A stretch of 64,000 nt of DNA, from contig CAWFMA010000002.1 of NCBI GenBank assembly GCA_963816855.1, forward strand, positions 51,659 to 115,658, in the 5' to 3' direction. Source of the DNA: DASTFP01 sp963816855. GTDB taxonomy: Bacteria > Verrucomicrobiota > Verrucomicrobiia > Chthoniobacterales > Terrimicrobiaceae. Both the position numbers and the translations under genes were made by a program. A model generated the notes under the pieces. That model had not been told where the DNA came from and did not search any database. It saw nothing but the letters and a program-made list of their open reading frames with translations. Shown piece by piece: positions 26,092-35,617 of this stretch (positions are counted from its first letter, which is position 1; each line of letters begins with the position of its first letter).

Positions 26092-26518
26092 GATCAATTT
26101 GAAAGGGGAAGCAAAATGCTTCGTTTGGTCCGGGATTGTTACGGAGCGGCTTGGCACGTTCCACAAGTACCTCGTTCACGTCGGTACCTAACACCCCGAT
26201 CGTTTCTTCGATAATTCAGCGAGTGGGTTAGCCCGGGGATCGTTGTTGCTACCGAGCAGATCCGCTTGCACCCACGGTGGCGCAATCTCTAGCACGCTCG
26301 CGGACCTGTTTTGAAGCTTATACCGCTGCGAGAGCGTATAGGAGTGCAGCGCTGCTTTTGTTGAAGAGTACACTGCGGCGAGCACCAGAGGAACGTATGC
26401 CAGAGCCGTAATGGATGACGACGCGCGTGCCCGCATCCGCGAGCGCGCGGGCGGTGGCACGCCCGATGCCGCGAGAGGCGCCGGTGACCAGTGCGGTTTT
26501 GTTGGAATTGTCAGTCAT
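26092..26518 (-). pseudogene. SDR with its middle deleted and C-terminus frameshifted
   Basis: Minus strand starts MTDNSNKTALVTGASRGIGR and ATARALADAGTRVVIHYG, then jumps to a second frame with VYSSTKAALHSYTLSQRYKL and VLEIAPPWVQADLLGSNNDP. A further frame change gives ETIGVLGTDVNEVLVERAKP and LRNNPGPNEAF, the normal end of DltE-type SDRs. The NNAG and catalytic Ser region is missing, though both termini survive. Confidence 0.8.
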
Positions 26519-26798
26519 TCCAGTTGTTTCAGTTATTGAGGGTGCTGTCCTAACTAAAAGAGAGTTATCTAGCTGGACCAGAAATTGGCCGGGCATCGGA
26601 GAATTACTTGCAAGGGCAGACCGGGAACAAGCGGCCGCCAGTTTACTGGGCATATTACACTGCTCCTACAAACTCCACCCAATGACGAGTCGATGCCAGC
26701 GCCATCCGCGAACTGGGTAGGTGCTGTTTGATGAGTGTGGTCGGTGATGATGATTTCCCTAGGTTTGCTAATATCTTAAAAACTCGTTTTTAGTTTGG

Positions 26799-27257
26799 TC
26801 ATGCTTTACCGCCGAAGCTGACGAAGTCGTCGAGATCGAGGGCGTCGAACCACGTCTTGATGTCTTCGCGGGTCTTGCTGTGTTGCCCAACGTATTCGGC
26901 AAAGCCTGACAGACTTTCGGCATCGCTATCCGGTCCCCGCTTTTCCATATAGGCCGACCAGGCTTCGATTTCCCACGGGTCGCGCGGGGTCTGGGCGTGG
27001 GCCTGGACCCACTCGAGAATTTCGCCGTCGGCTTTTCCGGTAGCCAGCTCGTTCAGAAGGGCTTCGAGATCGAGGCCGAGGAACCTCGCGAGGTGTTGGT
27101 CGGTGGGCGAGTTATAGTTGTATTCGCCGTTTTTCCCGGCGAGCTTTGCGCGACCCTTATCGAGAATGCGAGGCAGGAGGACGAAGCCGCCAAGGCGGGA
27201 ACGCATGCTCCGAGGCGGGCGTTGGGTTAAGTCAGTATGTGCGATCGGGGTGTTCAT
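26799..27257 (-). CDS. DUF5069 domain protein
   Basis: 152 aa from the ATG at 27257; an earlier in-frame ATG at 27329 would add 24 residues not typical of the family. Features are DLTQRPPRSMRSRLGGFVLL, PRILDKGRAKLAGKNGEYNY and a C-terminal TREDIKTWFDALDLDDFVSF. DUF5069 is a small soluble family of unknown function, seen often in Verrucomicrobiota and Planctomycetota; this is one of the few lineage hints in the window. Confidence 0.85.
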   Translation of the reverse strand: MNTPIAHTDLTQRPPRSMRSRLGGFVLLPRILDKGRAKLAGKNGEYNYNSPTDQHLARFLGLDLEALLNELATGKADGEILEWVQAHAQTPRDPWEIEAWSAYMEKRGPDSDAESLSGFAEYVGQHSKTREDIKTWFDALDLDDFVSFGGKA

Positions 27258-27354
27258 GGCGCTTTTTAATCGCGTAAAGTTCATCCAGATCCCGGGTGAT
27301 AAGCCGGTGGTTTCGAGGGTGGTGTTCATGGTGTTGGATTGTTTTTTGGTTTAA

Positions 27355-28101
27355 TTATTGGGCCGTTTTGCCGCCGTCGACGGCGAAGGACGCACCCGTG
27401 ATGAAAGGCGCCTTGTCGGAAGAAACAAACACGATGGTTTGGGCGACCTCCTCGGGCCTCCCTGTGCGTTGGAGCGGCACGCCCGCGACCAAGCCGGCCT
27501 TCCTATCGTCAGTGCCGGTGAACCGGTTCAGCATCCCGGTCTCGATCGGACCAGGTGCAACCACATTTACACGTACACCCGAGCCCGCTGCCTCGAGCGC
27601 CGCCGACTTGGTCAGCCCTTCCACCGCGTGCTTGCTGGCCACGTAAACTGAGGCGCCGGGCGCGCCGGTCCGGCCGTAGGTAGACGACACATTGACGATG
27701 CTGCCGTGCCCTTGGGCCAGCATCACGCGCAGCTCATGTTTCATGCTCAGCAGCGTGCCGAGCACGTTGGTGTCGAAGGTGGCCGCGTAGCTGTCGGCGG
27801 TCTGCTCCGTCACCGGGCCGGGCTTGCCTTCAGTACCGGCGTTATTGACGGCCACATCGAGGCGACCAAAGCGCGCGACAGTCTGATCGACCAAACTGCG
27901 TATGTCGTCTTCGTGTCGCACATCGGAGCGGAGGAATTCGGCCTCGGTGCCGAGTTTGCGGAGTTCAGCGACTAGCCTCTGGCCTTCGTCGTTGTGTCGT
28001 CCGGAGACAACGAGGCGTGCGCCTTCATTCGCGAAGGCGATGGCCGTGGCGCGACCGATGCCCGTCAGGGCGCCTGTAATTAGAACAACGGGTTTATTCA
28101 T
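27355..28101 (-). CDS. Short-chain dehydrogenase/reductase (glucose/ribitol-type)
   Basis: 248 aa. Complete SDR: TGALTGIGRATAIAFANEGA, SDVRHEDDIRSLVDQTVARF, VNNAGTEGKPGPVTE, VNVSSTYGRTGAPGASVYVA (catalytic Ser and Tyr), SKHAVEGLTKSAALEA and a C-terminus FITGASFAVDGGKTAQ. A good ribosome site (GGAGGAAAT) precedes the ATG. Divergent from the LysR gene at 28233, which probably controls it. Confidence 0.93.
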   Translation of the reverse strand: MNKPVVLITGALTGIGRATAIAFANEGARLVVSGRHNDEGQRLVAELRKLGTEAEFLRSDVRHEDDIRSLVDQTVARFGRLDVAVNNAGTEGKPGPVTEQTADSYAATFDTNVLGTLLSMKHELRVMLAQGHGSIVNVSSTYGRTGAPGASVYVASKHAVEGLTKSAALEAAGSGVRVNVVAPGPIETGMLNRFTGTDDRKAGLVAGVPLQRTGRPEEVAQTIVFVSSDKAPFITGASFAVDGGKTAQ

Positions 28102-28232
28102 GATAATTTCCTCCTTCTCTGCTTGGAATGATGATGCTTGGTGTTGTCATTTTTTTAAAAGTTGGCTCGTTGCAGCGCCGCTGAATAATGCTTTGTTTGC
28201 TCAAGGCAATGCCTCGCAAGCATGGCAATTGA

Positions 28233-29126
28233 ATGGAACTACGACATCTTCGCTACTTCGTCGCAGTCGCCGACGCTGGAAGTCTGACGGTGGCAGCAGC
28301 CCGGAAACTGCACACGTCACAGCCTTCGTTGAGTCGGCAAATCCGCGACCTTGAAGACGAGGTCGGCGCTCAACTGCTCACGCGCAGCGCTCACGGCATC
28401 GAGCTAACACCAGCGGGTCGAGCCTTTCTCGATCACGCCCGCTTGGTGCTGTCGCATGCTGAAGCGGCCGCCGGAGCTGCACGCCGCATTGCTAATCCGG
28501 CCAAGCCATGCTTCGTCATGGGCTTTTTGACCGGCCACGAATTGACGTGGATGCCCGAAGCCCTGCAGATTTTGCGTGACGAACTTCCTAACATCGACGT
28601 GATGATCTCGAGTCAATACTCTCCGCAACTCGCGGATGCACTTTCGAAAGGAAAAGTCGATGCAGCTTTTCTTCGTCGGGAACAAGGGATGCCGGACCTA
28701 GCCTTTAAGCTTCTCGTCAAGGAGCCCCTCGTGGTGATCCTGCCTAACGACCATCGTCTCGCCGCACTCAAATCTATTAGTCCGCGGGATCTAATGGGCG
28801 AGACATTCGTGGTCGTGTCGGATACAGCACCTGTTCTTCGTGCGGTCATCGACGACTACCTACAGCGGTCCGGAGTCGATATCACGCCAGCTCACGAGGC
28901 GGACCACCTCGCTATGGGAATGTCCCTAATCGCTTCGACGCGCGGCGTTGGGCTGTTACCGGCTTACGCAGAGAACTTTCTCGCTTCATCTCTAACAAGT
29001 CGTCCCCTCAAGGGAGACACACCGACGGTCGATCTGGTGCTCGGCTACAAAAAGTCGAACACGTCTCCGATCCTGAAGTTATTACTTTCACGATTGGACG
29101 AACTGATTGCGCGCGTCTCGAAGTAG
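28233..29126 (+). CDS. LysR-family transcriptional regulator
   Basis: 297 aa. N-terminal winged helix (MELRHLRYFVAVADAGSLTV, KLHTSQPSLSRQIRDLEDEV), then a type-2 periplasmic-binding-like effector domain (residues 90-290). The DNA-binding part resembles the HcaR/CatM subgroup. The 131-bp divergent region with the SDR at 28101 is the expected place for its binding site, though I see no clear T-N11-A repeat. Effector unknown. Confidence 0.92.
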   Translation: MELRHLRYFVAVADAGSLTVAAARKLHTSQPSLSRQIRDLEDEVGAQLLTRSAHGIELTPAGRAFLDHARLVLSHAEAAAGAARRIANPAKPCFVMGFLTGHELTWMPEALQILRDELPNIDVMISSQYSPQLADALSKGKVDAAFLRREQGMPDLAFKLLVKEPLVVILPNDHRLAALKSISPRDLMGETFVVVSDTAPVLRAVIDDYLQRSGVDITPAHEADHLAMGMSLIASTRGVGLLPAYAENFLASSLTSRPLKGDTPTVDLVLGYKKSNTSPILKLLLSRLDELIARVSK

Positions 29127-29289
29127 ATCCAATCAGCGGCCGTATAGTCGCGCTGTTGAACAGCGTGTCGAACGCTTCAATTACGAGCGCCTTATTTTTT
29201 CGACGCAGTTGTCTGAGTCATCACTTCGCTCCATTTTTATGGCAGATGATTCAGGGTTCCTGCGGGATGCCTCATGGTTCAAGGTGCGT

Positions 29290-29629
29290 TGGCGGCTGGA
29301 GATGAGGCGGAGTCCGCTCGACGGGAAGCAGTTGCACGCCGTGCCAGTGAAGGTGCTTTGCGGCGGCGTCTTCAACGAGCAAGCGAGAAGGCGACCTTCC
29401 CGAAAGCGCTGATCCGACGGACCTTGCCCGCTATGTGAAGACCATTATGCAGGGAATGGCTGTGCAATCAGCCGGTGGCGCCTGCAGTAGCGGAGAGAGA
29501 GAGAGTTACGCCGCAGCCTTCAATGTAGCGTTCGATCATTTCGTGCGCCTCAGCCATCAGCGGAGCCGCTCTGCGCGTGGATGGCGGAGTCGTTTGATGG
29601 TCCGGTGCCATCAAAAAATTCCTGAGTAA
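29290..29629 (+). pseudogene. TetR-family regulator C-terminal remnant
   Basis: The first frame reads ALRRRLQRASEKATFPKALI. After one frame change the match continues as LPESADPTDLARYVKTIMQG and MAVQSAGGACS, the ligand-binding C-terminal half of TetR/AcrR proteins. The helix-turn-helix half is absent. The rest of the gap 29127-29761 holds nothing else I can support. Confidence 0.65.
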
Positions 29630-29761
29630 AAGCAATATAGAGGCCAGTCACACTGTTTGCCTGCGAACTGTTTCTGCATGCCGTCCGCGAAGCCGGAGAG
29701 ATCTGGTAAGCGGACGAAGACAACGGGAAACCGGGCCTTTGCCCGGAATACCACGAAACTG

Positions 29762-31507
29762 CTACGGCGCGTTTGTGCCACGAACGGTAGCCTTGGCCGT
29801 TCGGCCGGGTTGCGCGTAGGTGCCGAGCACCTGATGCACGTTTTCGATGGCCATGCTTCCTTCGCCTACCGCAGCACCGCATCGCTTCACAGAACCTGAC
29901 CGCACATCGCCGGCTGCAAAGATCCCTGGGCGGCTCGTCTCAAACGGATAGGGAGGACGATTCGCGCCTTTCCACGCAGGGGCGTCTGCGACCGCAGGAC
30001 CGGTTTTAATAAATTCCCGATCGTCCAGGAGTATTTCAGCCGGAAGCCACTTTGTGCATGGCTTCGCGCCAATCATCGAAAAAACGGCGACGGTTTTCAC
30101 TATTCGGCGCTCGCCTGTTTGGGTGTCTGCGATTTCTACCTCTTCGAGCCGAACCTTCCCCATCATTTTCCGAATCTCGGTGTGATATAGAATTTCGATA
30201 TTGTCTTTCGCCTCGACCCGATTCGACAGGTAGCTCGACATGCTTTTGGAGAGATCGTCACCGCGAACGACCAGTATCACCCGCCGCGCATACTCGGATA
30301 AAAACATTGCTGCCTGTCCTGCGGAGTTGCCGGCACCGACCACGACTACCGTCGCTCCGTGACAGAGCTTGGCTTCCATTGCGGTCGCGGCATAAAAAAC
30401 GCCCAAACCTTCGAAGCGCTCGCGTCCCTCGGCTTCGATCAGGTTATACTGAGCGCCAGTGGAAATGATCACGCACTTCGCGCGCAAGACGGTGACGCTC
30501 CCTTCGATCCGAATGGCTGCGCCGTGCTCTCGATCGGAAAACGAAAGCGAAAGGACCTGAGAGGGCGTCGAGAATTTTGCCCCAAAGCGATAAGCCTGAA
30601 GCTGGGCGCGGTTGGTCAGATCGCCACCGCTGATGCCGGTGGGAAAACCAAAGAAGTTTTCGATGAGAGAGGACGAACCCGCCTGACCTCCCGGCGCAAA
30701 GCTTTCCAGGACGACCGTTTTAAGCCCTTCGGACGCCGAGTTCACCGCCGCGGCGAGTCCTGCGGGACCGGCTCCGACAATGGCGAGATCACAGAACATT
30801 TCCGCGTCTCCCTCGGACGAGAGAGGGCGAAGCAAACCCGCGATCCGGGCAATTTCCAGAATCGTTGGCTGTTTGAGGATCGTTCCATCGCTCGCAATCA
30901 AAATGGGAAGGTCCTGGTCTGCAAGGTCCCGCCGCTCACACATCGAGCGACCTTCATTGCTCGAAGAAGTGATAAGCCGATGCGGGATGTGGTTTTTGTC
31001 AAGAAAGTCGTCGATTCGATGTCCCGCACGACATCCGGCACTTGCGACGATCCTCAGACCGGTGAACTCGGGATCACGTAACAAGCGTTTGCGCCGCATC
31101 ATGAATGCTTGAACAAGCGGCTCACCTACCCCCGGCAAGTCGGCGAGCGCCCTCTTCAGTTCCGCGGCCGGAATTAACAAAATCTCCGACTCTTCCGCCT
31201 TGCCCCGCACATTCGCGATCGCAGACGTGCCGGTAAGCATCGAAACCTCTCCGACGAAATTCCGAGGCCCAGGCGTCGAAAGGATTTGTTCCACCCCGTC
31301 GCGAGATTCGTAAACCTCTAGCTCACCGGATACGACCAAGGCCATCGGGAATTCCCGCTGCCCTGCTTTGACGATCACCTCGCCGTTTCGAATTTTTCGC
31401 CGAACACCCAGAGGCTCAAGCAGTGATAGTTGATAATCGTCCAACTTCGGAAAGGCAATGCTCTCCGTATCGCGATAAAATCGCTCGTCTTGTTCCTCGG
31501 TGCTCAT
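29762..31507 (-). CDS. cNMP-binding domain fused to thioredoxin-reductase-like flavoprotein
   Basis: 581 aa. Residues 20-145 form a cyclic-nucleotide-binding fold (GEVIVKAGQREFPMALVVSG, NFVGEVSMLTG). Residues 155-225 form a glutaredoxin-like insert (PHRLITSSSNEGRSMCERRD). From 240 there is an FAD/NAD(P)H reductase with VGAGPAGLAAAVNSASEG, VVVVGAGNSAGQAAMFLSEY and GIFAAGDVRSGSVKR. The CxxC redox pair of true thioredoxin reductases is replaced by YAATAMEAKLC. So thioredoxin may not be the substrate; the family is widespread but little studied. Confidence 0.9.
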   Translation of the reverse strand: MSTEEQDERFYRDTESIAFPKLDDYQLSLLEPLGVRRKIRNGEVIVKAGQREFPMALVVSGELEVYESRDGVEQILSTPGPRNFVGEVSMLTGTSAIANVRGKAEESEILLIPAAELKRALADLPGVGEPLVQAFMMRRKRLLRDPEFTGLRIVASAGCRAGHRIDDFLDKNHIPHRLITSSSNEGRSMCERRDLADQDLPILIASDGTILKQPTILEIARIAGLLRPLSSEGDAEMFCDLAIVGAGPAGLAAAVNSASEGLKTVVLESFAPGGQAGSSSLIENFFGFPTGISGGDLTNRAQLQAYRFGAKFSTPSQVLSLSFSDREHGAAIRIEGSVTVLRAKCVIISTGAQYNLIEAEGRERFEGLGVFYAATAMEAKLCHGATVVVVGAGNSAGQAAMFLSEYARRVILVVRGDDLSKSMSSYLSNRVEAKDNIEILYHTEIRKMMGKVRLEEVEIADTQTGERRIVKTVAVFSMIGAKPCTKWLPAEILLDDREFIKTGPAVADAPAWKGANRPPYPFETSRPGIFAAGDVRSGSVKRCGAAVGEGSMAIENVHQVLGTYAQPGRTAKATVRGTNAP

Positions 31508-31744
31508 TGCTGGAATACTTCCAAGATAGATCCTGTCCCGAATCGCAGGCGATTCGTCCGCATTCGAGCCCTATCCTTCAACGGGGGCTCGCAAGCCGAA
31601 TCGTTAGAATTTCCACCTTTCACTGACATAAAGCAAACCGTGGCCCTGCGGCACCGGTGGCCAACGACCGAGGATTCTTCTGGCGTCGTCGTTTTGACCT
31701 TTCCCCTGACAGTTGGCCAGCCGAGACGAAACTTTCAACAAAAA

Positions 31745-32500
31745 TCAACGAAGGCCACCGCTTGCGATGAGTCGCTCGCCAGTCATCCAGCCGGAAATCA
31801 TCCGACGCCAGGAATACGGCAACAGAAGCGATGTCGCCCGGCTGCCCAATGCGTCCAAGAGGGGTCTTTGCGACCAGCCCCTTTTCGAAGTCTATTCCGA
31901 GGTAACTCTGCGTACCTTCGGTTGCAATGAGACCGGCGCCAAGGCATTGACGCGGATTTTTCGCGAGCCAAATTCCTTGGCCAATACACCGGTGATTCCG
32001 TCAATGGCGCTTTTTGTCGCGGTATAAACGGCAGTAGCCGGTGGAGTAAAACTGCTCCCGGCCGAACTCATGTTGATAATGCTCCCTCCATCCCCCATGT
32101 GCTTTACAGACGCCTGTGTCACGAGAAGAAGACCAAGCACATTGATATTAAACTGCTTGTGGAAATGCTCCTCCGTGATGGCGTCGACCGGAGCAAATTC
32201 GTAGATACCGTAGTTATTTACAAGAATGTCGAGCTTCCCGTAGTTCCCAATTGCGGCATCGATAATACCTTGTGGTTCGGCAGCCTTTGAGACATCGCCA
32301 CCAACCGCAACAGCCTTCCCACCGGATTTGGTGACGTCGGAGACGATGAATTCCGCACCCGTCTTACTGGATGCGTAATTGACGACTACCGAAGCACCCT
32401 CCGCCGCAAGCGCTTTGGCAATTGGCGGCACCAATGCCCTTGGAAGCGCCTGTGACAACTGCGACTTTCCCTACAAGTTTCCCTCGGCGTCTCGAAGGGA
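31745..32500 (-). pseudogene. SDR with at least three frame changes
   Basis: Minus strand begins GKLVGKVAVVTGASKGIGA. After a frame change it has a long open part (31892-32458): IAKALAAEGASVVVNYASSK, LDILVNNYGIYEF, INMSSAGSSFTPPATAVYTA and TKSAIDGITGVLAKEFGSRK. Further frame changes give GTQSYLGIDFEKGLVAKTPL and RIGQPGDIASVAVFLASDD, then SGWMTGERLIASGG. All segments of a 3-oxoacyl reductase-like SDR are present, so this is point decay rather than deletion. Its start is fused to the old-yellow-enzyme remnant. Confidence 0.82.
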
Positions 32501-32917
32501 ACCAACTGGACGTCCGGAGTAAACGCTTGCCCGAGGGTGGAAATGATAGCCGAGGGGGGCCACCGGCACCGACCGATCCGGCATATATGCCGAGTGTGAC
32601 ATCCTTCCGTTGGCACGATCTGCTGCACGATTCTGCCTCCACGAGTGTGGACGGCATCGGTCACCAGTTCCAACCAGCAATCTGCTCCGCCGAAAAAATG
32701 CTCGGAACATTGGGATATCCGACACCTTGTTGACCGACGCACGTCGCCTCGGTGATGATCAAAGCCGCTGCAGCACGCTGCCGTAGTAAGTCGCGTTCAT
32801 CGCGGTGGGGACTCCGCCCGCGCCGGCGCGCATACGAGTGAGCAGAGCCAACACGATCCGATGTGGCAGTTCAAGCGCTCCGAGGCGCAAGGCAGTGAAA
32901 AGCGATGTGAGATTCAT
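32475..32917 (-). pseudogene. Old yellow enzyme (NemA-like) N-terminal remnant
   Basis: Begins MNLTSLFTALRLGALELPHR from the ATG at 32917, then GAGGVPTAMNATYYGS. Frame changes follow and the match continues with GLIITEATCVGQQGVGYPNV and FSAEQIAGW, then LVTDAVHTRGGRIVQQI and GQAFTPDVQLVPFETPRE. About 135 residues of the FMN barrel are represented, with several indels. It then abuts the SDR remnant directly, so a deletion joined the two genes. Confidence 0.78.
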
Positions 32918-32970
32918 TATTTTTGTGGTTTGAAGGCAGGTTCGGCGACAGCCCGGTTTGTTGTGTGTAG

Positions 32971-33687
32971 TTAGCTGAAAGAAACTTCGCCCATGTCGAT
33001 GGCGACCAGGAGCGGCTCAGGGACCACGACATGATCCCCTTCATAGGCATAAATTCGACGCGTTGTCGGAACGATGATTCCATCAACGTTGCGATAATTC
33101 GTGGCATAATTCACACCGGTGGCACCGCCAAGAATATCGACGGTGTAATCATGGCGACGCAGCAAGCCATCGGGACCGAAGAAGGAAATCTGCTCCCGGG
33201 TGTGACTAGCAATGTTATCCGGGAAGGTCACCTTCAAGCGTCGCCAGATCTCGCCGTTCTCTTCCCAAGGGCTGATCTCCTCCGTCACGAAGCCGGGATA
33301 GGTGTAGAGAAATGGCGTGGTCAGGTACGTCCACAACGCTTCGCCGCTGAAGTAGGCGACATGGACGTCGTCCCAAGGCGTATCCCTCGTGTGCCCAATG
33401 AAAGATGTTACTGGCTTTTCGCGGATCTCAGTGACAGCTCCCGCAGCGGTTTCTATCGAAATTTTTCCCGGCTCGAAGACAGATTTCTTGTCCTGACCCG
33501 GAAATGTCGTCACCAGTTTCTCAATCTGGGTCTCGGCCTCCATTATCACCTCCTTGAGGACATCTGGCCGGCCTTTGACATACCAGATCCCTCCGGTGAT
33601 CGCCGCCTGCATCTTGACCGTCTTCAGCGTGTTCCAACGGTCGAGGCCTCCGTGTGCCTTAACGGCCAGCGTCAATAAATCGCTCAT
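32971..33687 (-). CDS. Conserved protein of unknown function
   Basis: 238 aa, intact. Begins MSDLLTLAVKAHGGLDRWNT; no signal peptide. It is rich in beta-strand patterns with W and Y (GGIWYVKGRPDVLKEVIMEA; EALWTYLTTPFLYTYPGFVT; DGLLRRHDYTVDILGGATGV) and resembles lipoprotein-carrier or outer-membrane lipoprotein-sorting folds in its strand rhythm. I cannot name a family. It survives intact between two pseudogenes. Confidence 0.75.
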   Translation of the reverse strand: MSDLLTLAVKAHGGLDRWNTLKTVKMQAAITGGIWYVKGRPDVLKEVIMEAETQIEKLVTTFPGQDKKSVFEPGKISIETAAGAVTEIREKPVTSFIGHTRDTPWDDVHVAYFSGEALWTYLTTPFLYTYPGFVTEEISPWEENGEIWRRLKVTFPDNIASHTREQISFFGPDGLLRRHDYTVDILGGATGVNYATNYRNVDGIIVPTTRRIYAYEGDHVVVPEPLLVAIDMGEVSFS

Positions 33688-33729
33688 TAGCTTTGGTGTT
33701 TGGTTCGTGTTCTTCAGTTAGCTTTCCAT

Positions 33730-34007
33730 TCATTGCGTTGTTTTGGAGCCCATGAACGGCAGTGGTTGGTGGGCTCCAATTTGTGCCCGCCGAACCCGGA
33801 TCGAATAGGCCAACACTCCAAGAGCAAGTCCCACGAGGGCAATGGAGAGGACAAGCAACGATCCAAATCCGAAGAGAGAATATGGGGAGATCTCAAGAAA
33901 CACTCTGTTTTTTGTCCACTTGATGACGGAACCCTGAATAAGGTTCGTTTTTTCGATCGGCAAATGGGGATCGCGGGCGAAATCAGTCCGAAATTGCGGC
34001 GGGCGAT
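33730..34007 (-). other. Possible C-terminal fragment of a membrane protein
   Basis: The minus frame contains LPIEKTNLIQGSVIKWTKNR, then a single strong hydrophobic segment (SLLVLSIALVGLALGVLAYS) and a basic tail. The upstream part of the frame runs antisense to the ester-cyclase remnant, so there is no convincing start. It may be the end of a lost gene. No family recognised. Confidence 0.35.
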
Positions 34008-34440
34008 CTACGCTTTTGTCGCGGCGGGCCAGACGCCGAGCTGCTGCATAAGAGAGAAAAGATTTGCCACACCCCAATGCTCGGTGATCTTGCCGTTGCG
34101 CACTCGCACGACATCGACGGTTTCAAAGTTGATTTGTCGACCAGTCGCCGCCAGACCCAGGAATGTTCCCCGGTGCGTTCCATGATACGTTTTGTACGTC
34201 GTCAAAGTTCTCCGTCGACGGTCTGCCAATGGATATCCGCGTGGAAGTCGGGGAACGCAGCACGAAGGGTTCGGTATAGGCTTCGTTCACCATCTCGATC
34301 GGGAGAGCAGCTGGGCTGGGGAGTATGACCGACGAAGTCGACGTCGAAGAGTTCCTCGAAGGCCTCGAAGTTCCCACGGCTCTGACCTCTTCGGTGTTCC
34401 GGCGAACGACAGCTTTGGAAGCATGGGCAAAAATACTATC
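34008..34440 (-). pseudogene. SnoaL-like ester cyclase, frameshifted
   Basis: The first frame gives NFEAFEELFDVDFVGHTPQP, LYRTLRAAFPDFHADIHWQT and VDGEL-stop. The match continues in a second frame: TYKTYHGTHRGTFLGLAATG, INFETVDVVRVRNGKITEHW and FSLMQQLGVWP. These are the two halves of a polyketide-cyclase-like NTF2 protein separated by one indel near 34,200. The serine-hydrolase frame reads into it. Confidence 0.8.
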
Positions 34441-35535
34441 CAAGTGCACAGAGCGGGGCTCCGTCGCCGCCCGACGTCCCAACAAGATCCGCAAAAAATC
34501 GCCATCGGAGAACTTTGCATCCTGCCCCAGTCGCACGATGATGAGCTCCATTGAGGGAATAACGATGAGCCGCTGGTATCCCGAGCCCACCGAGGCGATC
34601 ATGTCGGGGGGCGCCTCGCGAGAGAGGCAAGTGCCGCGCCACTCCTGTTTCCACCAGTCTCGCTCCAGCATATCCTCGATGTCGAATTCGCGCGCACCCG
34701 GCCCGGCGGCGCGGTTGTTCCAAAAGCCCAGGCCGAATGCGGGGTTGGCCTTCGTACCGCGCAGACATTGGGAAAGCGCGCGACGGCTCACGGCCGGCGC
34801 GCCCTCGCTTAGAATCAGCCGGCCCATACGCGACCACTGCTCAGCGGTGAGCTGGAAGCCAGTGGCGAGCAACGGGTTGCCCGCCCGATCGCTCTTGTAG
34901 ATCTGCGGACCGAGGCCGAGAGGCTTGAGCACCTTCCGCTCCAGGTAATGTGTCGGTGTCTCCCGACGCAAGGCCAGCTTGCGGCGAAAGAGCTCGTCAA
35001 AGACCTGCAGCGGCGACGGCCCGTAAATGAAGCGCTCGCCTGGTGCGGCAACAACGGGCAGTCGCAGAGCGACCGCATTCCGGTCAGGCACCGTATCGCC
35101 GTGCAAACGCGACATTGGCTCCAGCCCGCAGGTAAAGTTTAAGAGCTCCCGAATGGTGATGCGCGCCTTGCGGTCATCCTTTCGCCACTCGTCGATCGTC
35201 TCCGCAACGCGTTCATCCAACCTTAAGATTCCCTCTTCCTCCGCAGCCAGCGCCGCCAGGACCCAAAAGCCTTTCGTGCCGCTGTAGATCTTATGTGGCT
35301 CCTGGGCCGAATGATTGCCCGGATAGCTCTCGAAAACCGTCCTCCCGTCCTGTACAATTAATAGCGCGGTGCCCCGCCGTGCCGCGGAATACGTCGCCGC
35401 CGCTTTCATCGAGGTTACGTCGAGCGCTGGAGCGCGGCCAGCTCCCCCAATCAAAGCACAAAGCGCAAGCGTCCACGCTAAAGATGCGGACATTCTGCGA
35501 GCCGCGATAAGATTTGACTCATGCTCCGACTTCAT
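34123..35535 (-). CDS. Serine hydrolase (beta-lactamase/class C fold) with read-through tail
   Basis: 470 aa as read from the ATG at 35535. A signal peptide lies near residues 15-38 (MSASLAWTLALCALIGGAGR). The catalytic SxxK is in HKIYSGTKGFWVLAALAAEE, a Tyr motif in RFIYGPSPLQVFDELF, and the late conserved region in GFWNNRAAGPG. The family proper ends near FLRILLGRR (about residue 360). The last roughly 100 codons run out of frame through the ester-cyclase remnant, so the original stop appears to have been lost. The extended tail is probably non-functional. Confidence 0.78.
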   Translation of the reverse strand: MKSEHESNLIAARRMSASLAWTLALCALIGGAGRAPALDVTSMKAAATYSAARRGTALLIVQDGRTVFESYPGNHSAQEPHKIYSGTKGFWVLAALAAEEEGILRLDERVAETIDEWRKDDRKARITIRELLNFTCGLEPMSRLHGDTVPDRNAVALRLPVVAAPGERFIYGPSPLQVFDELFRRKLALRRETPTHYLERKVLKPLGLGPQIYKSDRAGNPLLATGFQLTAEQWSRMGRLILSEGAPAVSRRALSQCLRGTKANPAFGLGFWNNRAAGPGAREFDIEDMLERDWWKQEWRGTCLSREAPPDMIASVGSGYQRLIVIPSMELIIVRLGQDAKFSDGDFLRILLGRRAATEPRSVHLDSIFAHASKAVVRRNTEEVRAVGTSRPSRNSSTSTSSVILPSPAALPIEMVNEAYTEPFVLRSPTSTRISIGRPSTENFDDVQNVSWNAPGNIPGSGGDWSTNQL

Positions 35536-35578
35536 CTCGATCACCGTTTTGGAGAGATCTACGAAGCCCGTTATAGTA

Positions 35579-35617
35579 GGGGTCGTTTGACGAAAGAGGA
35601 AAATAAGGTACGCTAGG
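35579..35617. repeat. Tn3-family terminal inverted repeat, degenerate
   Basis: GGGGTCGTTTGACGAAAGAG followed by GAAAATAAGGTACGCTAGGGC. Many Tn3-family ends start GGGGTCGTTTGC and finish with a TACGCTAAGG block about 38 bp long, so length and both conserved ends agree. It lies immediately left of a minus-strand Tn3 transposase C-terminus, the expected order. It marks one edge of a former transposon, inserted 44 bp upstream of the serine hydrolase start. Confidence 0.65.

Noticed and set aside
26150..26167. TTGGCACGTTCC as another box 2
   Set aside because: No CTGAG follows and no box 1 precedes; it is antisense coding sequence of the SDR remnant.
32607..32630. TTGGCACGATCTGCTGCACG as a sixth sigma54-like promoter
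   Set aside because: The GC pair is one base out of register, there is no box 1 upstream, and it lies antisense in the old-yellow-enzyme remnant.
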